From Prevotellaceae bacterium (GTDB lineage: Bacteria; Bacteroidota; Bacteroidia; Bacteroidales; Paludibacteraceae), in the NCBI GenBank assembly GCA_031270425.1, contig JAISXQ010000194.1, forward strand, positions 1 through 6,035: a stretch of 6,035 nucleotides of DNA. Direction: 5' to 3'. The notes beneath the pieces were generated by a model. It made no database searches, had not been told where the DNA came from, and saw only the letters and a program-made list of their open reading frames with translations. The position numbers and the translations under genes were made by a program. Positions 1-4,997 of the stretch are shown in pieces; positions within the stretch are counted from its first letter, which is position 1; every line of letters starts with the position of its first letter.

Positions 1-397
1 AGGTATAAGCCAGCGCGCCGACTAATCCGCTTCCTAAAATAGCGATGCTGTTTCCGGTGGAGTATTCTCCGTCTTCTGCCGCAACAACCTTGCGAGCCAG
101 ACGCGTGATAGTCCAGAACAGGAAAAGTATGGTAAACGCGCTGCACAGCGCCGACAAAGCATTGACCATCAACGCAACATTGGACGGTTCGGATGCAAAC
201 AAAGAGAAGAAACGTCCTGTAAGCATGAAAAAAGGCGCTCCGGGAGGATGTCCCACATCCAATTTATACGCCGTCGATATAAATTCCCCGCAGTCCCAGA
301 AACTTGCCGTGGGTTCCATCGTTAATAAATAGGTTGCCGCGGCAATGGCAAAAGCCGCCCATCCGAAGATGTTGTTCAATAACTTGAATCGTTTCAT
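1..397 (-). CDS. DUF2723 (TMEM260-like) polytopic membrane protein, 5' part only
   Basis: This is the first 132 codons of a minus-strand gene whose 3' part lies beyond the left edge. The ATG is at 397-395. The translation begins MKRFKLLNNIFGWAAFAIAA, a short basic leader followed by a first membrane segment at about residues 11-26. Next comes the family signature: WDCGEF at 34-39, TAYKL at 42-46 and GHPPGAP at 49-55. Further hydrophobic segments lie at about 79-97 and from 116 to the window edge. This matches DUF2723, a family common in Bacteroidetes and related to TMEM260, a GT-C-fold protein O-mannosyltransferase. The acidic residues just after the first membrane helix fit a GT-C active site. 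By homology the role would be sugar transfer from a lipid donor at the inner membrane; the acceptor cannot be read from this sequence. No Shine-Dalgarno precedes the start; the leader is A/T-rich. Family membership is confident, enzymatic activity is inferred. Confidence 0.9.
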   Translation of the reverse strand, partial: MKRFKLLNNIFGWAAFAIAAATYLLTMEPTASFWDCGEFISTAYKLDVGHPPGAPFFMLTGRFFSLFASEPSNVALMVNALSALCSAFTILFLFWTITRLARKVVAAEDGEYSTGNSIAILGSGLVGALAYT

Positions 398-483
398 GAA
401 AAAGTGTTGTTAATTTGGTTGTATTGCCTTTTGGCGTCAAGTTTACTCAAAAAAGCTTATCTAATCTTACAGGAAAAATCGTT

Positions 484-516
484 CAAAGATACAAAGATTT
501 TTCAGTTTCGTTAAAA
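484..516 (-). promoter_or_regulatory. Candidate Bacteroidetes-type promoter for the DUF2723 gene
   Basis: Read on the minus strand, 491-484 is TATCTTTG, an exact fit to the Bacteroidetes -7 element TAnnTTTG. A TTTT at 516-513, 21 nt upstream, is only a weak fit to the -33 TTTG. Transcription would start near 477, giving a leader of about 80 nt before the ATG at 397. The motif match is seen; promoter activity is inferred. Confidence 0.45.
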
Positions 517-562
517 CCGGCTTGTCCTTTTTAGTTAAAATTATAGTTTTAATGGGATTAAA

Positions 563-605
563 AAAACAACTCTTCAAAAATTCCGAATTTTTGAAGAGTT
601 GTTTT
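563..605 (-). terminator. Rho-independent terminator of the porin gene
   Basis: Positions 563-583 and 585-605 are perfect 21-bp inverted arms around the single base C584, with core CAACTCTTCAAAAATTC and its complement. On the minus strand the stem runs into seven T residues (the plus-strand A run at 560-566, partly within the arm). The hairpin starts 25 bp past the stop codon of the minus-strand porin gene and lies before the DUF2723 promoter candidate, so it should end porin transcription and insulate the next gene. The plus-strand reading has only a short T run and no plus-strand gene to serve. Confidence 0.85.
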
Positions 606-629
606 GAGGCAATAATTATTTTTATAAAA

Positions 630-2189
630 CTAAAACCTAAGTCCGAGAGTAGTAACGAAATTATTGTTTCGCGTAGTTACTTTTGCCGCGTCAATATCGC
701 TTGTGTTATAGGGCATATAGCTTTCATCCAGTATCTTGTGCATCCATCCGAAATCAATATACCATCCATTTCCCCTGTAACCCAGTCCGGCGGTAATATA
801 ATTGGCGCTGTTATGCAGGAAATATTCCGAATCTGTTCTGATTGTGTTCGTAAACATTCTTTTTTGCGCATTGGATTTAGTAGCCGCCGTCGCGGTAGCG
901 AATCCCGCCCGCAGGGACAGGAGGTCTGTTGCGCGGTATTCCGCTCCTATTTTTAGGGTATGCGCGCTTTGTAACACGTTTTTCATGTTGTCGTTGGTAA
1001 CTTCGTCCGCCGGAGTTATTTTTCCGTTGCTATCATAAAATTTGGTGTTTCCGTAGTTGTTATAAACGTATTCTGCGCTTAACAATCCCTTTTTGCCAAA
1101 GAAATAAGCCAAACCCGCGTTTAATTGAACCGGATTTTTTATTTTGTAACGCGGCGTGCCGTTCATCCTGTCTCCGTTGTCATCTTGCGGACGGCTTGTG
1201 CCCGATACTTTTTTGCCTTCTGTGCTACTGTGCAAATAATATTCTACGGAAGGAGCATACATTTCTTCTATTGCGAATGCCGTTGGCGTTTGAACCGAAA
1301 ATCCCAGTCTCATAAAATCGGTGGGCTGGTAAATGGCTCCAACTTTAAAATTGACGCCGATTCCCGACGTCGAATATTCATTCCTCAATGTGAAATAGCC
1401 CCCGCCATCCCTGTCGATAAACTCTTCGTTGTAGCTCGAATACAGGTAATAATTAATTGTTTGCAGATTGAAACCCGCGCCCAGATACAGGCGGTTACTG
1501 AAATTCCCCGACCATGCAAAGGCGTATTCGTTTATAGAGCCGCTTTCGCTTAACGTGTATCGGGGTTTTGTCTTTTGTCCTGAGGTTAATTCCGATTTCC
1601 AGCCGTCGGGAGTTTCGTTTATCAAAAAACTTTCAAATCCGATTACGGACAACCACGAAACATTTGTGTTCTCATAACTCATATCTCCGGGGGCGATTCC
1701 ATCTATAAGAAACGCCATATAGTCGCTCATGGACGACGCCCACGCATCTCCCTGTATGATCGAATTTCTGTCGAAATTTTTCAACCGGTTGTAACTGAAC
1801 GAAAAATTGGAAAAAAGCAAGCCCTTTCCGGTTTGGTTGAGTTGATTCCATGTCGGGGCGGAAATGATGTAGGAAAAGTTATCGAATTTAGCGTTGTACA
1901 GATTATCTCCGGCTTTAATTCCGTCCCAAACGGCTCTGGAGTTTTGTGTAATGACATTCAGAGTTCCGGTTAACTCGGAACTCCGGTAAATTCCCAATCC
2001 CGCCGGATTATCCTTGATAGCCGAAGCATCGCCGCCCAAAGCGCCGAAAGCTCCTGCCATGCTTGTATAGCGGGCGGTTCCGTTGACGTCGGATTGAATG
2101 AATTTCAATGCGTCGATTTCTGTTATCTGTGCGGCGGAAAAAGCGTAATCGAATAGTAATACCGCTAAAATATATAATGTCTTTTTCAT
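630..2189 (-). CDS. FadL/OmpP1-family outer-membrane transport protein
   Basis: A 519-residue predicted outer-membrane beta-barrel. Residues 1-20 look like a Sec signal peptide (MKK, hydrophobic core, SAA then Q21). The mature N-terminus carries the conserved block of this family: ARYTSMAGAFGALGG from residue 39 and GGDASAIKDNPAGLGIY at 52-68, with the NPAG motif typical of FadL/TodX/OmpP1 proteins. The rest alternates aromatic and polar residues as barrel strands do, and the protein ends in TTLGLRF, a C-terminal phenylalanine suited to BAM-dependent assembly. FadL relatives pass hydrophobic compounds across the outer membrane; the substrate here cannot be told, and relatives in this phylum are sometimes labelled hemin receptors without good proof. 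The length is normal for the family. The start is chosen because it gives a proper signal peptide; there is no Shine-Dalgarno. It lies 94 bp downstream of a same-strand secreted-protein gene and ends at a strong terminator. Confidence 0.88.
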   Translation of the reverse strand: MKKTLYILAVLLFDYAFSAAQITEIDALKFIQSDVNGTARYTSMAGAFGALGGDASAIKDNPAGLGIYRSSELTGTLNVITQNSRAVWDGIKAGDNLYNAKFDNFSYIISAPTWNQLNQTGKGLLFSNFSFSYNRLKNFDRNSIIQGDAWASSMSDYMAFLIDGIAPGDMSYENTNVSWLSVIGFESFLINETPDGWKSELTSGQKTKPRYTLSESGSINEYAFAWSGNFSNRLYLGAGFNLQTINYYLYSSYNEEFIDRDGGGYFTLRNEYSTSGIGVNFKVGAIYQPTDFMRLGFSVQTPTAFAIEEMYAPSVEYYLHSSTEGKKVSGTSRPQDDNGDRMNGTPRYKIKNPVQLNAGLAYFFGKKGLLSAEYVYNNYGNTKFYDSNGKITPADEVTNDNMKNVLQSAHTLKIGAEYRATDLLSLRAGFATATAATKSNAQKRMFTNTIRTDSEYFLHNSANYITAGLGYRGNGWYIDFGWMHKILDESYMPYNTSDIDAAKVTTRNNNFVTTLGLRF

Positions 2190-2229
2190 TTGTTTGAAAT
2201 TTATTATAACCGCAAAGACAAGAAGTTAC

Positions 2230-2244
2230 GCAAAGCTGCTTTGC
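2230..2244. repeat. 15-bp palindrome in the 2190-2283 gap
   Basis: GCAAAGC at 2230-2236 and GCTTTGC at 2238-2244 are perfect 7-bp inverted arms around one T. A further copy of the half-site CGCAAAG sits nearby at 2211-2217. It could be an operator or a short hairpin between the secreted-protein and porin genes, but there is no T tract, so it is not a convincing terminator. Function unknown. Confidence 0.5.
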
Positions 2245-2251
2245 ACGCCTC

Positions 2252-2279
2252 TTGGCTCTTGGTTCTTGGTTCTTGGCTC
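2252..2279. repeat. Four tandem 7-bp repeats TTGGYTC
   Basis: Four exact consecutive heptamers, TTGGCTC, TTGGTTC, TTGGTTC and TTGGCTC, fill the gap just past the stop codon of the secreted-protein gene. Only the fifth base varies (C/T). This looks like a slippage-derived microsatellite in the intergenic or untranslated region. The same 7-bp period recurs with a different unit at 4799-4832. Confidence 0.8.
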
Positions 2280-2283
2280 TATT

Positions 2284-3744
2284 TTATCTTCTCGAACCTC
2301 CTCCACCGGAACGGCTCGAACTCGAACTGCTTCCGCTTGAATAAGAACCCGAAGAACGGCTCGAACTCGATGAACTTCCGCTCGAATAGGAACTTGACGA
2401 ACGGCTCGAACTCGATGAACTTCCACTCGAATAGGAACTTGACGAACGGCTTGGCGTGGAACTTCCACTTGAATAAGAACTTGACGAACGGCTCGGCGTG
2501 GAACTTCCACTCGAATAGGAACTTGACGAACGATTCGAACTTGAACTACCGCTCGAATAGCCCGAAGAGCGGCTCGACGACGTAGAGCTTCCCGTGCCAT
2601 AGCTGCTCGACGCCCCACTTCTCGGAGTTGTCGTTACGCCTTGGCTGCTGTAAGCGGACGATGAGCGGCTTGTTGAACCTGCCGGCGAATTCCTGACGCT
2701 TGTCGATATGCGCGGAGATGTGTTTATCGCGCTTGTCGAACGGCTCGAAGATGTGTTTCCGGCAACAGCCGAACTGCTTCTGCTCGATGAACTGCTTCTG
2801 CTCGATGATGAATTTATACTTGCCGTTGCTCTGTCGGAACTTAGCCTGACACTTTGGGATGATTCGTATCCGGCTCTCCTGCTCGACGCTACCCCCGACG
2901 GAGATGATGATTGCGAACGTGAAGACGACGCGCCGGACAATGTTCCGGCTCTTGAACCGGAGTACGAGTTTCTCCGGCTGTTGTCCGTATATCCTCTTGT
3001 GTAGGGATGTGAATTATTCCAGTGATTGCCTCCGTAATAATGATGGTGATGTCCGTAGTATCCGTAATATCCACCATAGTAAGGATATCCCCAGCCGTAT
3101 CCGTAGTATGAGTGTCCCCAGCCGTAATGTCCGTAATAAGGATAGCCCCAACTGTTCCATCCGTAGTAGGGATAGCCCCAGCTGCTGCGCCAGTACCAGC
3201 TGTTGTAGCTGTACGGAGTCCAGTAATAATCCCACCAATAGCGGTTGGTCCAGGTCGGCGTTACCCATGCGTAGGAACCGTCAACATATACGTTCCAGTC
3301 CCAGTCGTTCAGGAAATAAATATCCGTATAACCGGGGTCAGAAATATGAATGGTAAACTTCGGGTTGTGGAAACGGCGGATGCGTTCGGCATATTCGTAA
3401 TCCGATTGCGAACCGCTGAAACCGTTTACATAATATCCCGTTTCTTCATTTTCATACTGTTGTGCGGATACAGCCGAAGAATCGTTGCCGGTTTCCGCGT
3501 AACCCGCTATTTCCTGTTTTGTAGCGGCGTCCAAACGTTCTATTTCGTCGTTGTAAACGATTTTTTTCGCCCCGTTCTTATAAGTTGACGCAGGGGCGTT
3601 TTTTACTTCATTCTTTGTTGCCGTTTTTTTTACTTTTGCATCGCTCGGAGAAAAATAAATATCGTCGTCGATGGCATTTTTTGAATTTCCAACTGCAAAG
3701 ATGGAAATCAGCGTCGATAAACATATAAAAATACTGCGTTTCAT
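2284..3744 (-). CDS. Secreted Trp/Tyr/Gly-rich protein with Ser/Arg repeat tail, function unknown
   Basis: A 486-residue protein that I do not recognise as a named family. Residues 1-21 form a likely Sec signal peptide (MKRSIFICLSTLISIFAVGN). Residues 22-130 are charged and look soluble, with YAERIRRFHNPKF at about 118-130. Residues 148-243 are packed with Trp, Tyr and Gly: WGYPYYG occurs three times (189-195, 199-205, 218-224), followed by HHHH at 232-235. From about 253 to the end the chain is mostly Ser with regular Arg, arranged in 14-15-residue repeats such as SSYSSGSSTPSRSS, and it ends GGGGSRR. The tail is surely disordered and could be a cell-surface linker or glycosylation target. 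The start is well supported by an AAGGAGGA ribosome-binding site and the signal peptide. The gene is divergent from prmA and upstream of the porin gene on the same strand, perhaps one transcript. No lipobox or membrane anchor is visible, so the final location (periplasm, surface or outside) is open. Confidence 0.8.
   Translation of the reverse strand: MKRSIFICLSTLISIFAVGNSKNAIDDDIYFSPSDAKVKKTATKNEVKNAPASTYKNGAKKIVYNDEIERLDAATKQEIAGYAETGNDSSAVSAQQYENEETGYYVNGFSGSQSDYEYAERIRRFHNPKFTIHISDPGYTDIYFLNDWDWNVYVDGSYAWVTPTWTNRYWWDYYWTPYSYNSWYWRSSWGYPYYGWNSWGYPYYGHYGWGHSYYGYGWGYPYYGGYYGYYGHHHHYYGGNHWNNSHPYTRGYTDNSRRNSYSGSRAGTLSGASSSRSQSSSPSGVASSRRAGYESSQSVRLSSDRATASINSSSSRSSSSSRSSSAVAGNTSSSRSTSAINTSPRISTSVRNSPAGSTSRSSSAYSSQGVTTTPRSGASSSYGTGSSTSSSRSSGYSSGSSSSNRSSSSYSSGSSTPSRSSSSYSSGSSTPSRSSSSYSSGSSSSSSRSSSSYSSGSSSSSSRSSGSYSSGSSSSSSRSGGGGSRR
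2309..2570 (-). repeat. Coding minisatellite, six units of 42-45 bp
   Basis: Tandem units start at 2309, 2354, 2399, 2444, 2486 and 2528, each opening with GAACG on the plus strand. The first three are 45 bp, the next two 42 bp, and the last is divergent. Units at 2354 and 2399 differ at one of 45 bases; those at 2444 and 2486 differ at three of 42. All lengths are multiples of three, so unit gain or loss keeps the reading frame of the Ser/Arg tail. Identity at third codon positions points to recent duplication rather than selection on protein alone. Confidence 0.88.
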
Positions 3745-3751
3745 AGTAACG

Positions 3752-3759
3752 TCCTCCTT
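3752..3759 (-). promoter_or_regulatory. Strong Shine-Dalgarno sequence of the Ser/Arg-repeat protein gene
   Basis: On the minus strand this reads AAGGAGGA, an almost full anti-16S match, 7 nt before the ATG at 3744-3742. It fixes the start codon. None of the other four genes here has such a site, and Bacteroidetes usually do not depend on one, so it stands out. Confidence 0.8.
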
Positions 3760-3790
3760 ATGTTTTATTTGTTTTTAATTTCCTTTAAAA

Positions 3791-3822
3791 TTTGTCTTTC
3801 CGTAGATAATGGATTACTTTTG
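3791..3822 (+). promoter_or_regulatory. Bacteroidetes primary-sigma promoter for prmA
   Basis: TTTG at 3791-3794, a 20-nt spacer and TACTTTTG at 3815-3822 match the known Bacteroidetes pattern TTTG-N19-21-TAnnTTTG at every defined base. Transcription should begin around 3828-3830, giving a leader of about 65 nt to the prmA ATG at 3895. This also argues against the longer upstream ATG at 3760, which lies before the predicted transcript start. Confidence 0.75.
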
Positions 3823-3894
3823 TTCCGGTTTTATCATTATAGACGTTTTTTTCGCCTAAGGTTTATACCTGTTAAGGATAAATTTATATATTTT

Positions 3895-4731
3895 ATGGAA
3901 TATTTTGAAGTTGAGTTTTTTGTTGATAATGAAGAGTACATTTCCGATTTACTTTCTGCGGCATTGGGCGAAATTGGTTTCGAGAGTTTTGCGCTTTCCG
4001 AAAACGGATTGACCGCTTATATTCAACCTGCGCATTTTTCGGATATCGAGCTTCAAAAACTGATCGCTAATTTCGAGTATGCTTCCGTCTTTCATTACAA
4101 AATTACAAAAATAAAATCGAAAAACTGGAACGAGGAATGGGAAAAAAACTATTTTGAGCCTATCGTTATTGGAAATGAATGTGTTATACATAGTTCCTTT
4201 CATATAAATATTCCTAAACTTCGTTACGATATTGTAATAGATCCCAAAATGGCATTCGGAACAGGGCATCACGAAAGCACCCGTTTAGTGGTTGAACAAC
4301 TGTTAAAAAACGATTTAACAGGAAAAAATGTTTTGGATATGGGCTGCGGAACGGCGGTTTTGGCGGTACTTGCCATGATGCTTGGCGCAAAGTCTGCCGT
4401 TGCGGTCGATATTGACGATTGGTGCACGCGCAACGCGGAAGAAAACATTGCGCTGAACAATATAACAGGAATCGAAGTTGTTTTAGGCGGCGCAGAGCAG
4501 CTTGAAGACAGACATTTCGATGTTATCCTCGCCAATATCAACCGGAATATCCTGTTGAACGATATGAAACGTTATGCGGCTTGTTTAGAGCCGGAAGAAG
4601 AATTGTACATGAGCGGCTTCTATGTGGAAGATATTCCTGTTCTCGAAGCAGAAGCAAAGCGTAATAGTTTGTCTTTCATCGAATTTAAAGAAAAAAACAA
4701 CTGGGCGGTTGTAAAATTTGTTAAACAGTAA
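3895..4731 (+). CDS. prmA: Ribosomal protein L11 methyltransferase PrmA
   Basis: A 278-residue SAM-dependent methyltransferase that methylates amino groups (N-terminus and lysines) of ribosomal protein L11 in the cytoplasm. The N-terminal substrate-recognition domain covers about residues 1-70. The family linker motif NWNEEWEKNYFEP is at 78-90. DPKMAFGTGHHEST at 117-130 is the PrmA hallmark. The SAM-binding motif I is VLDMGCGTAVLAVLA at about 146-160, with the acidic ribose-binding end of strand 2 at VDID (171-174). The catalytic-region motif LANIN is at 212-216. All key motifs are present and the length is typical of the Bacteroidetes form. The reading frame is open back to an ATG at 3760, but those 45 extra residues are not family-like and lie ahead of the predicted promoter, so the start MEYFEVEFF at 3895 is preferred. 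There is no Shine-Dalgarno. ftsK follows on the same strand 266 bp later. Confidence 0.95.
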   Translation: MEYFEVEFFVDNEEYISDLLSAALGEIGFESFALSENGLTAYIQPAHFSDIELQKLIANFEYASVFHYKITKIKSKNWNEEWEKNYFEPIVIGNECVIHSSFHINIPKLRYDIVIDPKMAFGTGHHESTRLVVEQLLKNDLTGKNVLDMGCGTAVLAVLAMMLGAKSAVAVDIDDWCTRNAEENIALNNITGIEVVLGGAEQLEDRHFDVILANINRNILLNDMKRYAACLEPEEELYMSGFYVEDIPVLEAEAKRNSLSFIEFKEKNNWAVVKFVKQ

Positions 4732-4754
4732 AATAGTTATGAAATTTGTAAAAA

Positions 4755-4778
4755 AATACGGTAGGCGTATTAGTTTTT
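4755..4778 (+). terminator. Weak terminator-like hairpin after prmA
   Basis: AATACG at 4755-4760 and CGTATT at 4766-4771 pair around the loop GTAGG and are followed by AG and then TTTTT at 4774-4778. The stem is only 6 bp with two G-C pairs, so termination is probably partial at best. Its place 24 bp after the prmA stop fits the role. Confidence 0.4.
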
Positions 4779-4780
4779 AT

Positions 4781-4788
4781 TATTTTTG
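4781..4788 (+). promoter_or_regulatory. Candidate -7 element for ftsK
   Basis: TATTTTTG matches TAnnTTTG, but no TTTG lies at the right distance upstream (the nearest, 4745-4748, is 32 nt away). If used, the transcript would carry the whole inverted repeat at 4798-4948 in a leader of about 200 nt before ftsK. The match could be chance in an A/T-rich stretch. Confidence 0.3.
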
Positions 4789-4797
4789 CGTTTTAAA

Positions 4798-4948
4798 GTA
4801 GTTTACAGTTTGTAGTTTACAGTTTATAGTTTCCTGAGCATAAGTTCATGTCGAAGACATGGACGGCTATGTGGTTTCTTCTAAACAAAAAAAATGTGAT
4901 GTAACTGCAAACTCAACTATAAACTATAAACTACAAACTGTAAACTAC
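4798..4948. repeat. Large inverted repeat of degenerate 7-bp units
   Basis: Arms 4798-4831 and 4915-4948 are reverse complements at 33 of 34 positions and enclose an 83-nt centre. Each arm is itself a tandem array with a 7-bp period: the left is TAGTTTA, CAGTTTG, TAGTTTA, CAGTTTA, TAGTTT; the right is the complementary AAACTAT/AAACTAC/AAACTGT type and continues in period to about 4961. The centre holds a smaller hairpin, 4844-4852 with 4856-4864 (one G-T pair, loop GAA). As RNA this could form a long cruciform-like structure ahead of ftsK. There is no transposase and no clear target-site duplication, so I call it a repeat rather than a mobile element. Confidence 0.85.
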
Positions 4949-4997
4949 AAACTATAAACTGATTTTTGTCTTGTACTAAACTGATAACGAAATTTAA

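Noticed and set aside
45..332. Plus-strand open frame of 95 codons
   Set aside because: It is antisense to the DUF2723 gene, whose WDCGEF and HPPGAP motifs are unmistakable.
522..1677. Plus-strand open frames at 522-956, 802-1038, 1125-1553 and 1468-1677, and a second minus frame at 677-871
   Set aside because: All overlap the porin gene in other frames, have no recognisable domains, and the first even runs through the terminator hairpin.
2190..2618. Long open frames on the plus strand (2190-2585) and in another minus frame (2226-2618) with repetitive peptides such as SNRNLTNGS or RQVPIRVEV
   Set aside because: They overlap the Ser/Arg minisatellite. Its units are multiples of three and contain no stop in several frames, so repetitive open frames arise automatically. 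Neither has a start context or homology that I recognise.
2708..3588. Open frames over the Trp/Tyr/Gly and Ser regions (2708-3004, 2859-3356, 3112-3588 plus; 2889-3077, 3014-3268 minus)
   Set aside because: They are shadows of the secreted-protein gene, created by its low-complexity codon content.
3760..3894. 45-codon N-terminal extension of PrmA from the ATG at 3760
   Set aside because: The extension is not like PrmA N-termini, is rich in Phe/Leu/Arg from A/T-rich DNA, and begins upstream of the predicted transcript start. MEYFEVEFF at 3895 is the family-like start.
3949..4541. Minus-strand open frames at 3949-4272 and 4269-4541
   Set aside because: Both are antisense to prmA, which has all family motifs in its own frame.
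4739..4801. 20-codon open frame MKFVKKYGRRISFYYFCVLK just after prmA
   Set aside because: Too short to support, with no ribosome-binding site, and it overlaps the terminator-like hairpin and candidate -7 element, which explain the sequence equally well.
4798..4948. CRISPR array or MITE interpretation of the heptamer inverted repeat
   Set aside because: Units are 7 bp with no spacers, so it is not a CRISPR array. No target-site duplication or second copy is visible in the window, so a MITE cannot be claimed.
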